Shown piece after piece: positions 38,745 through 50,700 of a stretch of DNA of 64,000 nucleotides. The notes beneath the pieces were generated by a model. That model was not told the DNA's origin. It did not search any database and saw only the letters and a list, made by a program, of their open reading frames with translations. Made by a program: the position numbers and the translations under genes. The stretch comes from Macropodus opercularis. Taxonomy: Eukaryota > Chordata > Actinopteri > Anabantiformes > Osphronemidae. The stretch covers positions 12,012,001 through 12,076,000 of the forward strand of contig CM061109.1 of the NCBI GenBank assembly GCA_030770545.1, in the 5' to 3' direction. Positions within the stretch are counted from its first letter, which is position 1; every line of letters starts with the position of its first letter.

Positions 38745-41700
38745 CAGTATTTCAATAACCTTTATGTACCTTGAAATTAAAATACATTTAAATCGACTGT
38801 ACTGTAATTATGGCGATACATACACACATATAAACATGTATGTGGTGCATTTGTATGTATGCTGTATATCATTAGCAAATGTACAATACATACAGCTATG
38901 TGCAACTTTATTCTCTGTACATGTATATGAAAAGTGAAAATTCAAATGTTTCGTATCTTACTGATATCCCCTCATACTTGCATGTAGAACTGCAAGTGCA
39001 CATACATACACGTTAACATGCGCACTACAACAATTCACAAAGTATTAAAGCAATTAGTTATGTTTTAGCAAATGAAGTCGCATTGGGGACGGTGTAGAAG
39101 ACCTACGCGCTCAATGCGATGACTGAAAGTGTGGCACTGCAAAAAAAAAAAAACGTACGTCAGTATGTGCAGGTTAACATCTTTGCCCTCAAGGTGCCTT
39201 GTTTTTTCTGTGCACTTGTACTCGACAGTGTAACGACAGTCTTTTTGAGGTAGACTGCTCAGATTCAAGGGCAAGGTTGTTGATTTTATTAATTTTTTTG
39301 TTTTTGTATTTTTGTTTAATTTTTTTTTTAATACATAAATGCATGACATTCAAAATGACAGGACATAAGTACTACATGTACAATATGTAGTAATGAGGTA
39401 GAAATGGTTATAAAGAACGCCAGACTAAAAAAAACACGTGAGGATGGACTCAACACCAGCAGATCTCAGCAAATGTAATGACAGATTTTGAAAAAAGAGC
39501 AATTCAAGTGATCACTGTGAGACTCGATGTGCTTATCAAAGAGTTGTTTTCTGACTGTAGGCTGTTTCATCACATCATCCTCAATAATGAAGGACTATTT
39601 TTAACGATATCATCTACATCATGTGAAATAAACACCTTATCCGGGTAAATGTATAATTGTTTTCCGTACAGTGGATCTGTCCTTAAGCCGATTTGATGTC
39701 TGCTTGTGATTCAATTTGAAAGAAAAGAAAAAATCAGCCTTGTCTTGCACTGTGTTCTATTGCACTGTTTGGGAGACAGTAAAACGAAGAGATTTGTAGT
39801 TGTCTAAGTGATTACAAGTACTACTTCATCTAAGTGGAACATTTCCCCTTTTTAACATAGGTCGCTCCATAAGTTCATGAACAGTCAGCCTCTTAAACTC
39901 ATGAAATCTGTGCTCGTGAATGGCACTTAGGTCTTCTTATCGCCTTCTTGTCAAAAACCTTGCAATGAGCACAATTACTTCTTCAGACGAGCAGGACACC
40001 GAACCTCATGTTTTCCAATGGGACAATGTGCAACATGGCATTTCCGGGCTATTGTACAGTGTGTGTTGCATTTCTTAACATATAAACAAATTATCCACCT
40101 GCTCATCTGTACACAGATGAAAGATTGTTCAGAAACTCTGAGGGTAAAACCGAAAAAAAGAAAAAAGAAATACAAATGTTTCACAAACACTTTTAAAAAA
40201 CATTTGACATTTTGTGATACAACACGTAACAATGCTCAGTGAGGATGCTAGAAAATTTCCAATTTCAAATATCCAGAGGTGAAAATTGTGCCATTAAGAA
40301 AAATGAAATTCACAACTTCAATCACATGTTCATCATAGTTGTAAGGAGCATGTTTGACTTTGGCTTCAAGGAAAGAAATGTTAATAAATACCTGAAAGTG
40401 CACTGGATAATGACACAAAATGTAGGTGGAGCACTATAGTTTTTACATTTCTGTACTTTTCCTTCATTTCTGCAGTGAAAACGGTGAAACTATTTTATAT
40501 ACAGTGGATGTTTTTGCCACACTGGTCTGATTTTAGGTGATTTGGTTTATTTATTATTCATCAGAAAACAAACGTAGCTATTGATGACGATAAATCTGGT
40601 GGATGTAAACATGTCGTGTCACAGACACAGAACAATACACAAACAAATAAATGGGCATTCATATTCTACACCGCTGTCTATTCAGACACTGTACATGTAC
40701 AGCGAGTCAGTCAAACTGTGACCATTCCAGCAATGACTTTAACCTGTGCCAACCACCTTATGGCTGATTGGCTTATATTACTGTTACTGCCAGCTCTCCT
40801 TGCTAATGTGTAGTTTCTCCGTTGCTGTCACAGATGCTGTGTAAACATCCTGATATGGGTCTGGAAGAGTCAATGATATCACACGAAGTGGCAGTGATTA
40901 GTATGCACACTGTATAATGACAAAATAACAGGTTAAAGATGTGCAATAGGCAACAAATACATAAGAACCTGCGTTGAAAACAAACACAAGGTCCTTTAGT
41001 GCCTCTGCAGTATTTTACACCTACACCTACAGTGCTGTCTGCTTCAGTGGCATTTTTAAATGTGCAAGTGCTTTGCTTTCCTTACTGCTCAGAGGACGTA
41101 ATACATTCAACACTTTTACTTATTTCCACCAACACGGCTGGCAGACGTAATCCTTCACTCCCAGACACATTGCATGGAGAGATAATGACAGCAAGTAGAG
41201 ATCAACAACGCCGTAACTCTTAAAACATGAAACTGACAAAACAGGCAAATAAGAGCAAAACAGGCTTAAAAAGGAACGCCACTCAATACATGAAGGCTAC
41301 AGCTGTACTGTAAGGAAACATCTGGATGAAAGCCAGAAAAATATGCACATAACATCACTGCCAACACATTTACAGTAGATGTCTATTCGACAGCACAGAT
41401 CCAAACAGGAACAAAGACCTCTGGCAGGTGTCAATACAAATCCAATTGTCCTAAGACAAAGATGGAGTGTACAAAGCTCGTATTAAGTGGTATTCCCCTT
41501 TAAGTGCATTATGTGGTGAAGCGCAGGGTTCTTATCAAAATGTAAAGCTAATAGATTTAGCGCACAACAACTGTTTAGTGTCCTCTCAAAAGGCTTCCTC
41601 ATCAAATAAGCAGAAATCGGTGCTGACACTTTGCTGTCTTCGTGAATTTGTCTTTCAGAGATAACTGAGGTAGAAAGGAACTTAGGCTATACATAATCCT

Positions 41701-42741
41701 TAGGTTTCATTAACGATAAAACAGCAGCAGGATGAAATAAAATCGCTCAGGGCGGTTGTCTTCTTCAACCCCGAGATGTTTGTCGGCACCTTTCAAAATT
41801 CTCTCAGCTCTGCATCACCACCAGCTTAACGGTTGTCAGTGAACAGCGAACTCAAAAACAACATCGCCGTGCGCAGTAAAATGAAGATGAAGATTTTCCA
41901 TGTGATAACCACCAGAAAATAAAACTGTGCTGCAACAGAAACTGCCTCAAGGCTACAGTTCAAGATATGCAGTGGTCTGATTCTTTTCAAAGGCAAATCT
42001 CTAATCATAATACAAGGTTATATTTCAAATGCTTCCAGACCCAGAGAACCCCAAACAAATTGTGTCTTAAAATTAAACCAGGATTATTCTCCTACATTCA
42101 CCGTGGCAACGTTTTGAATTCATTATTTGAGTTATTTTTGAGGTAACATATAGCCTTATAGGGTTTGATGATGAAATTTGAAATGCAATCCAAACGATCC
42201 TGCTCTGTGTAGCGCGTGGAAAAAAGCTCATGAGGTACTACACACATCATTAGTCCTTTCCTGAGTTCTCAGACAGAGAATATCAAAAATGGTAGAATTT
42301 CACATCTATCTGTAATATTTGACTGTGAATTAAAACATCAAAAAGCAATTTGCCGTTTAACTTAAAGTTACATTGTGAAATAAGATCTGCGTTTTGTAAC
42401 TTCACTTGTAGTCCAGAGGCTAATACATCAAATTCAAAGAGTTGGTTGGAAAACACATCCAGGAAAAGGAAACGTTATTGTAATGAAGTGATTTAAACAC
42501 GTTAGGTGATGAAGCCAAACAGAAACAATGCCAACTATGTTAATGGAGCTCAAATTAGACACGACTGTTCACAGACAGTACAAAACGGACACAGCAAAGC
42601 GAAAGCACATTTTTTGTGTCATTTTGAAGCTTTTTTTTTTTTCATAAGTCACCAATGAAGATCATGAGGCAAAAGAAAAACAATTTAAACAGCACCACCT
42701 CAGGCACTTGATAGCAACTAAATCTGAAGATCAGCAGAAAC

Positions 42742-42765
42742 GTGTGTGTGTGTGTGTGTGTGTGT
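42742..42765. repeat. (GT)12 microsatellite in fign 3' UTR
   Basis: An uninterrupted GT run of 24 bp on the plus strand, hence (AC)n in the fign transcript, about 225 nt after the stop codon. It could serve as an hnRNP L-type CA-repeat site in the RNA. Confidence 0.9.
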
Positions 42766-42990
42766 ATACCACAGAAACGAGGGGATGAGCTTCTAGTTGT
42801 TTTAGTTTAAGTGAGCTTCAGCCATATAAAGCATGTCATTAATTTTCACCAGTGTATTCAAGGACAATCCCTTTGCCGTATACATAACATTTTCTGGTTT
42901 CTCGTTTTTTGTTCATTGAAGGCCAAACACATTCTTCTAATCCAGTATTCAACCGCTGAGTTTAAAGAAATGGTGTTTGATGGGTTTATT

Positions 42991-45227
42991 TCACTGAATA
43001 CAACCAAACATTTTATTCCACTCAGTGTACATATCAAGTTCTTTTTGCGATATGCTTGGCTGAAATTTGCAAAACACATTGTCAAAGTCTTGGTAGGAGA
43101 CTGGTCTCATCTGACTGGGGTGGATATTTGAGAGGTCAGTACCAGGAATGCCGTGGAGCGGACCGACTACTGCCTCCTGACACAGCTGTGCCACATCCAG
43201 TCCTGAAAAGCCCTCTGTCCTCTGAACCAGTAGCGACATCTCTTTGTCACTCAGACAGTAGTTGTTCTGTGAGAGCAGTTGACTGATTATCTGGTGTCGT
43301 GCTGACCCATCAGGCAAGGGGATGAGCAGCCGCTTGGTAAAGTACCTCCGTAAAGACTCAGGGATTTCTTCAGGCTTATTGGTGGAACAGACCACAATGA
43401 CGTGGTCCTCAGCAGAGTTCAGAATGCTGTCAAGCTGCATGAGGAGCTCAGTCTTGAGGCGATTCACGGGACTCTCCTCGCTGAGCTGGGCTGAGAGCAG
43501 CAGGTCCACCTCGCTGATGAACACTACTGCCGGCTGGCGACACCGAGCCACCAGGAAAGAAGCCTGGATGATCTTGTCCCCTTCTGCGAGCCACTTGGTC
43601 ACCAAAGCTGAGCTGCTGAGTCGCAAGAAGGCAGCCCCCAGTTGACTGGCCATGCAGCGGGCCAGCAGCGTTCTACCAGTTCCCTGAGGTCCAAACAAAA
43701 GGAGGCTCCGAGGTAATGTTGAAAGTCCGCTGAACATATCAGGCCTTAAAATGGGCCATAGCATCTCCTCCTTGATGGCTGCTTTGGCCATATCCAGACC
43801 CGCGATATCACTCCAGTCTACTGGTGGGCCTTGCTGAAGGATTTCCGTGGTTACCATCTCCACCAAAGTGGAATCACTATTCTTCAGCTGTTCCTCTGCA
43901 GCATGGATAGACGAGGTAGCCGTACCAATGTCGGGCCCTGTTAGGGAGTGCGAGTGGTGCTGTCTGTGCTCTTCGGTTTGCTCACCCATGATGGGGGAGC
44001 CAAACTTGCTGTAGGGCTCACCAGTTCTGAGGTCACCCACAGAGCTTTTGGTTGATCCATAGGATGGAGGAGTTAGCGCTCTGCCAGGGTGAATATTAAA
44101 TTTTCTTTGCTGATCAGAGGACATGGACTGTTTGGTTGGTTTGAACGCCAAAGCCGAAGCCTCCGGGTTCCTGTCAAAGCCACTGCCCCTGTTTGAGTCT
44201 GAGACACTGCCGTCAGTAATTCTGTACATGGGGCTCTGGGAGGAGCGCTGTTGGTTGTAGTTGAAATTTCCATAGCTAGAGTCCATATCTACAGGTCCAC
44301 TCATGTAAAAAGCTTTTCGTTTTAGTGAACTGGATATGCTGCCATTCAACGGTGTAGGTGCTATTGGTGTATGATTATGGGATTGGTACGTGTAGCCAGA
44401 AAGTGTGGAAGGGGGGATTGGTGTAGGAGCTGCAATACCGGATGGCAGATAAGCAGAAGGTGGGGGTGCTCCCCCAGGGGTATAGCCAGGTCCAACAGCA
44501 GTCTGAGAAGGATACCCTGTTGGAGGATAATTGTAGCTGGGAAGGTTTGGAGACCCAGTGTTGTAGCTCGGCACTAAGGTGGGGGGAGGAGGTGGAGGTT
44601 GAGGTTGTAACAGCCCAGCGCTGTGCAAAGGAGACGGGTGTGGGGAGGGAAGGGCTGGGGTGTTCTGGCCGCTGTAGCTTGAATGTAAGTAGGAGCCGTT
44701 GTAGCTGGCAGTATATTCCTGAGAGGGGAGGCCCGAGTGGAGAGTAGTGGCTGTGTGGCTCCCACAGTTACTGCTGGAATAGCTAGGCTCAGACAAGCTG
44801 CTGGCCACCCCTGGGGAGCTGCCTATGCTAGCTGACACATCTGTAGGGGGTAGGGCAGCTGTCATTCCAGCTTTGCTCACAGATACAACATCTGGAGCAC
44901 AGTTCATTGGGTAAATCCCCTCCTGCCAGGACTCATTCTCTGACTTTCGTCCATTCATGAGTCCACCGGTGCTATCAGAGTAGGAACACAGCAGGGCTCT
45001 TTCATTTGGGCCCTCTAAGATCCCAGAGTACTTCTCTGCATATTTCTTCAGCAGATTGGAGGCCGTCAGGGCAGAGATGTCATCGTTTGCCCATGCGTAC
45101 TGGTATGTTCGCTGCAAGTGCCCCCGGTAGGCCTCCACTTTGTGTGCTGGCGAGCGGGTAGTGGAGGAGATGTCAAAGTGTTGCTCTGCCCATTGTGGGT
45201 GCTCTGGGGTCCACTGCATCTTTAGAC
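42991..45227 (-). CDS. fign: fign main coding exon: fidgetin AAA ATPase
   Basis: This exon encodes residues 9-753 of fidgetin, a meiotic-clade AAA ATPase related to spastin and katanin that trims and severs microtubules and acts in cell division and neuronal growth. It includes the conserved LKMQWTPEH start, then VEAYRGHLQRTYQYAWANDD, a Ser/Pro/Tyr-rich linker with a proline run (about 217-224), the AAA domain (about 475-700) and the C-terminal end WNKMFGCIQ before TGA at 42993-42991. Length 753 compares with 759 in human. Catalytic motifs (spliced numbering): Walker A GPQGTGRT with Arg527 in place of the usual Lys; Walker B VVFISEVD with Ser580-Glu581 where most AAA proteins have Asp-Glu; sensor 1 STNKP (Asn625); arginine fingers Arg635/Arg636 in LRRYF. 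The acceptor is ATATCTAG/GTCTAAAG. A second in-frame acceptor lies 36 nt upstream. The apparent Met at 45255 is intronic unless that second site is used. Confidence 0.97.
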
Positions 45228-45263
45228 CTAGATATTTCACACAGGGGAGAAACATGTTAACCC
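45228..45263 (-). other. fign: alternative 36-nt exon extension (tandem in-frame acceptor)
   Basis: On the minus strand an additional acceptor, ctgatttgttttttag/GGG, sits 36 nt upstream of the family-conserved acceptor. Its pyrimidine tract is at least as good. Using it would insert 12 codons (Gly-Val-Asn-Met-Phe-Leu-Pro-Cys-Val-Lys-Tyr-Leu) without changing frame and would add an internal Met. The TTAAC inside this 36-nt piece is also well placed as branch point for the downstream acceptor, so the downstream site is probably the main one. Confidence 0.4.
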
Positions 45264-47628
45264 CTAAAAAACAAATCAGAATGTTGTTTGATTAGTAAAT
45301 GACATAATATTAACATAATATTAATAAATTACACAGTGAAAGAGTCAAACACTAAGAGCTACTCTAGAATGAATACATATCTTTTTCTAATTGTGTGGGT
45401 GATGACAAGAAATAATTTTTTTTATATGTCCTTCCAGAAAGTATTCAGATATGCCCCATACGACACCACTAACGCGCGTCGCGATCAGCATGAGGAAGAC
45501 AGACCTAACACCTGGTTAGCGTCGCTTCCCACCGACACAGAGCAGAATGACACAGACATCGAGGGTCAGTCTATAATCCAACTCTCATCTGAGGCATTCT
45601 GAGACAGTTTCAAATCTGCTTGGAAGGGAGCAGCAAAGCAATCTTCCTTGGCAGCGCTCTGTTGCTTTCATCACACAAACCCCTCAGCCCAGCATGAATT
45701 ACATCCACATCCAGTCTGCCTACTGCTCCCTACTCCACAGAGGAAGGGAGGGGAAAAAAAATGCTTCAGTTGTCTTTTTCTCGGCGTTAAGATTTAAATG
45801 ACATGAATAGTCAAGTTAAATCCTAGTCAGACTGCAAATAAACGCTTTTACATGTTGTTATATTCCGGTCAGATACTGTATTGCACTGTATTGTATGCAG
45901 ACACATCTAACAATGACCAGAAGCTTTCCCCCGACTGTAACAATCGACGTTGCCTCTGCTAAGCAGGCGTGGAACGGCTACACTTTGTACTCCAGTAGGT
46001 TAAGTCCATATCACAGGATTTAGGCAACAAGCAGCTACTGCCCAGAGGCAGATTACAAATGCAGTGTTTGTCTGGATTCCCTTCTGACTCCCTCCCAGCC
46101 ATTTGCCCACCCGCCACACTAGACACCAGGAGCTAATTAGCAGGATGATGCTGCACTAATTGTGTTAATTTACAAGGTTTTAGTCAAAGAGATCCATGCT
46201 ATGGCTCACATGGTTGTCAACTATCCAAGCTAATGATTAAGAAAAAAAAAAGGTATCAGGCAAAAAGCCAGAGAAGACAATTATGGTAGACATAATGTGC
46301 TAGAAAAGATTCATCAGTGTACAGAAACCAATTCCACTACGACGGCTGTCAGTGGCACAAATAATAAAATGTTTGAAAAACACCTTTTATATAAGTCACA
46401 ACTAGCACTAATAGTGCAGGTATTAGGATAATGCTTTTGTAAAAATCATTAACAGCCAAACCACAGCTTTCAATGAAAACATGCCCACATCTCATTGAGC
46501 GAGACACTTACTGTATTACCGTTAATCCTCTCTGAACACTGTGCCACTCTGGCCAATCAAAGAAGTGCTACTTACAAACTGTACTTGAGATCTTTGAGTA
46601 TGATGTCATTTCTAAAACAAAAGCCATCCAAGATGATTGCCTAAATACAACGTGCTCTAAAAAGACAGGCAGGAAGAAATGAAAGGACCAGGATTTTACA
46701 TTCATAGAAAACATGAAATATATAACATAAACATAGCAAAGCATTTAATTTGTGCTACAATGTTAAATTCCTTACAGCCAGTTTTCCCTTATAATTTATA
46801 CCAACTGTGACTATGACATATATGATGCAGTATGGACACAAATGCACACGTGAGCACTAACGCACCCAGGACATTAGCATAATTATGTGGTACTTTGGTA
46901 TTACGGTAAAATGCTGTCCTTTATTCCACCTGCATAAAAATTCAAATACAACATCCACAGGCCCCTTTGTTTTTCTTTGAAATGGTATAATTACAGAGCA
47001 CTCTATTAGTGGAATGTTTTCAGATAGCCTCAGGGCTCGCGCTCAGATTTCACTGATCAGCTACCAACAAATAGGCCTTTGTTTAACTATTGTGTTTGTC
47101 CATTCATACATCTGAAAATGCTCCGTGCTACATTTAGGATGATTATCGTGTAAGAAAATGATATTCTGTCCAAAATGTGTTGAGTTATTTCTGTCTGTCA
47201 CGGGGGTCAACTGAGATCCGACTGGTTTTCTATGTGAATTTATTTTTAAATCCACGTATTTGGCCATCAGAGATTAAAGGCGCTATCTGGACCAGTCCTG
47301 TTATGTGTAGTATACTGCCTATAAAAGCTCCCAATCCTTACTAGCTGCAGCTGAAACACATTTGACATGTGACGCCATAGCGTTATGCTGCGCTATGGTG
47401 TTTAATTTCTGGTTCAGTGATCATCACTGATGAAACAGAGATGCTGACCTTTTTGGGAACTATTAATCTGGTAGCCTAGGCCGTTTTTAAGCAAACAAGA
47501 GTGGGCCTCCACTCTGTCCATCCAATTTCCCAGCGCGTAAATTGGACCGCCGCTTGCACAATTCTCTATTCATTACCGTGCTGCTGAAAGGAAGCACAGA
47601 GGTGGCAGAACGGTTTTCTTTTCCTTCT

Positions 47629-47653
<25 letters not shown>
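47629..47653. repeat. (TG)12 microsatellite
   Basis: An uninterrupted TG run of 25 bp in fign intron 2, followed by a GA-rich stretch. Confidence 0.93.
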
Positions 47654-47659
<6 letters not shown>

Positions 47660-47753
47660 AAGCGAGCGATAGAGAGAGAGACAGAGCAAAATGCCTTCCA
47701 GGAGGATTCCCAAGCATATAGAGCTGGACTTTCCTTCCTCTTTTTCGGTTTGG

Positions 47754-47793
47754 TGGGGGGAAGGAGGGACGATTGAGGGAGAGGGGGAGGGAG
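47754..47793 (+). other. G-quadruplex-like G-rich stretch
   Basis: On the plus strand five runs of at least three G occur within 40 bp (GGGGGG, GGG, GGG, GGGGG, GGG) with loops of 1-8 nt, meeting a relaxed quadruplex pattern. It is the template strand for fign, so the intronic RNA is C-rich here. Confidence 0.6.
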
Positions 47794-50700
47794 GTGAAAG
47801 CTGTTGTAATTGAAACGTGGCCTAATCAGACTCATTACCATTTTAACCAATTTGCACCACCAAAGATGCCTATTAGGTAACTGTGTTTAATAAGCCGCTC
47901 TTTAGAAAACTAACTGTAATGAGCTCTTTAAAGTCAGACTTGAGCGTGATTATGCACTGGAAGTGTTTTGCACAGCCAAAGCAGACTGGTACATTTAGTG
48001 ATGTACAATGTCATAATTAAGCTGCACAAACTCTGCACTTCACACTACACAATAGTCCCAGCTGAGGCAGTAGACATGCTGAAAAGTATTTATAATTACT
48101 GATCATTACAACCCTGGGATTTTCATCGCTGGACGTAAACATAATTATGGGAGCTTTCGCTTTCATTCCGCGGACACAGACTACTCTACTTGACAAGCGT
48201 GCAAATATTGCAGGCAGACAACAAGTACGTTTATAAATAAAAACAAGCTCATATTCATATTCAAATTCACTGGAGATATTTTAAGTAGGGGTGGAGCAAA
48301 ACACACTAATACAATGTGAAATGGTAATCGGTACGGCGGCAGAATCCCATTCATCTCACATATCAAGTTAAGACTATTTAAACTCAATTTAGAGCACCAT
48401 GTGGCAGTAATTCTAATCCTTAGATGGCAGCGTGCCATTTAACCCCTCATTTAGAAAAGATATGCAGTCTTCAGTCACTGTCTTTTCCAGGGCTACTGCC
48501 CATACATTTCACAGTCTGACCACCCATGGCAGCAAATTACTACACGTGTCTACACTATCAAAGTCCACCAATCCCACTGGGGACGTTGCTAATCCAAATA
48601 TAAAAAGATGAAAAAAGCTCAGACTAGTCCTTCAATCACATTGTGAGGTGAGCAAAGCTATTTTGACACAGATTATCAGTTATAGCCAAAGAATTTGGTG
48701 CAGCCATTAAATGGGTATCAGACACGTGCTTCTCGCATTTGCCAGAAAGGGTTAAAGTGATGTGTCTGTGATTGATACAGTGGTTTTGACCACCCAGATG
48801 TTCTCCTTTACTTGCAGGTGTCCTCATCAAACATGTCACCATTTTGTTTTCTTTTTGTAAGATCTTCACACAAGGGCACAAATGAATGAACGTGGTTTCT
48901 GCAGCTGTTTTACAACCAAAAACTCAGATTTAGTAGAAAAATTAAGTTGTCAGCTACAGACAATGACAAAGGGGCCTATAGCCGTAACAATACAGTTTAC
49001 TGTTTCTGCCTGGAACCCACATTTGTGTGGTTTACAAAAACCACAAAACAAAAAAACAAAAAACTTAGTGCAGTCAGGGTAAATCCCCCCCCTAACTGTG
49101 TGACACATTATTTTAAAAGCACCTGTGAGAATCTGTAACGAAGTGAGGCTGTTTCCTGGCACATTGCCAGAGATGATTTAATGGCATCTGAATCGTAACG
49201 AGGAGATGTAAATGTTCCCTATTTCATAATTCAACTGTACAAATGCACACTTAGGATTTCACACAACAAGCAAACAAACGTGTTGCATAAATGTTGAGGA
49301 TATTCAGCACCAGGGCTGAAAGGTTTAGAAAGTCCTTGTGTTCCCAAAATATTTGCTGCACCATCAAATATCTGCTTTCTAAAAATAGCTACAATCAAAC
49401 ATTTAGTCCTGTGTATGATAAATGAACTATTTATAAATGTAATCATACATGTATTTACATAGCAGAGTAACCAAAACAAAGATGTTCATACTCATTAATA
49501 TTTCTCGTCATCATACATATACTACATTTGATAGTGATTTTCACAGAACATGCACAGATGTTGAACATTTCACTTCTATCTGGACGTCCCACGGGACAGT
49601 GGGCTGAGATAATGATAAACTCCACTGGCTAGAGGGGAACATGTATTTCTCATTTTCCCTGTAATGCAGTAAATCGTGAGGTTGAGAGATTCTTTGAGCT
49701 GTCATTTCTCTGTCTTGGTGATGCTCATTAAACCATGACTCTTCAGGCCAAGAAGCCCCAGAGGCTCCTACTTCCATTACTGACCTAAGTATAGCTAGAT
49801 CCACACACATGCTAAACTAAACGCCCTCCACACAAGTAGAACTTGTACACAGACTAAAACTAAGACAATTATATGAGACAGGCTTCATAGTGCTCTGCAG
49901 CGCAAAGTAGTGATGAATACTCAAATGGCTTGTTAGTTAAAAGAACACAGTTGTTGAACTGAAGCACTTGGTGAAACTTGTTTAACCATATAGCACATGT
50001 ACAGTAGAGGCTGTGGTTTTTTGCGAGTCTCTATGAACTTGGCTACCCTTCCTCTCAAGGGATCACTTACACACTTCAAAAGAGAAGAGAGGCAGATTGT
50101 GACCTTGCTACATGAAAGCTCATTGACCAAAAGCTACTCACTAACATCTTCATTCCCCAAAGTCCCGTTACCCCAAGGGAAACTCCAATCAAAGAGGAAC
50201 AGGCCAGTGGGAAAAACGCAAGCGTAAAGAGAAAATCTTAGTAGGGCGGCGAGTAGCTTCATCACAGTTAGCGCATGTTGACTTTTACTGTAATGACACC
50301 GGAAACCAGTCATTTGATTTACAAACCTACAGACCCAGCCCTGGTGGAAATTAACAGATTATCTTGTTCACTGGTCCGATTCACAAGTGTGATTACCTCA
50401 CACTTCCAGCCATTAGGGCGTTACAGCTGCGCTAACCTGGTAAAGGAAGACGGGGAATCACTCGCTGTCAAGCCACCAGCCTGAATGAAGTGATTCATTT
50501 CTGACAGCAACTCCCTGCAGCATTTATACACAATGCACACACAAAAAAAACGTATGTTATCTTCTCTATGGCAGACGACACGGACACTGGAATGCATATG
50601 TATTTGCTTTGGTTAAAAGTCATTCCACACTGCGCTCACGCGATGGGAGCCAGGACTATTTGTCTGTTTATCCTTAATCCTTGATTAAAAGTTTAAATTG

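Larger units (their letters stand above)
38716..42990 (-). other. fign: fign 3' UTR (probable extent)
   Basis: This is the AT-rich stretch following the fign stop codon in gene orientation. A canonical AATAAA lies on the minus strand at 38744-38739, followed by a T-rich downstream element (TTTTCTTTTTTTTCC), which makes it a plausible distal cleavage site and would give a UTR of about 4.3 kb. A nearer AATAAATAAA at about 40547-40556 could give a shorter form of about 2.4 kb. A Pumilio-type TGTATATA lies on the minus strand near 40500. Long 3' UTRs are usual for vertebrate fidgetin transcripts as I recall. The open frames inside are short and unrelated to known proteins. The exact end is inferred from the signal alone. 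Confidence 0.55.

Noticed and set aside
45228..45255. Fidgetin start at the Met at 45255 (MFLPCVKYLG...)
   Set aside because: A conserved acceptor at 45228/45227 and the microexon start give the family N terminus. This Met is intronic unless the upstream tandem acceptor is used, and even then the upstream start would be in frame.
49303..49322. Possible REST/RE1 site (TTCAGCACC...)
   Set aside because: Only the left half-site matches; the right half (GGACAG-type) is absent.
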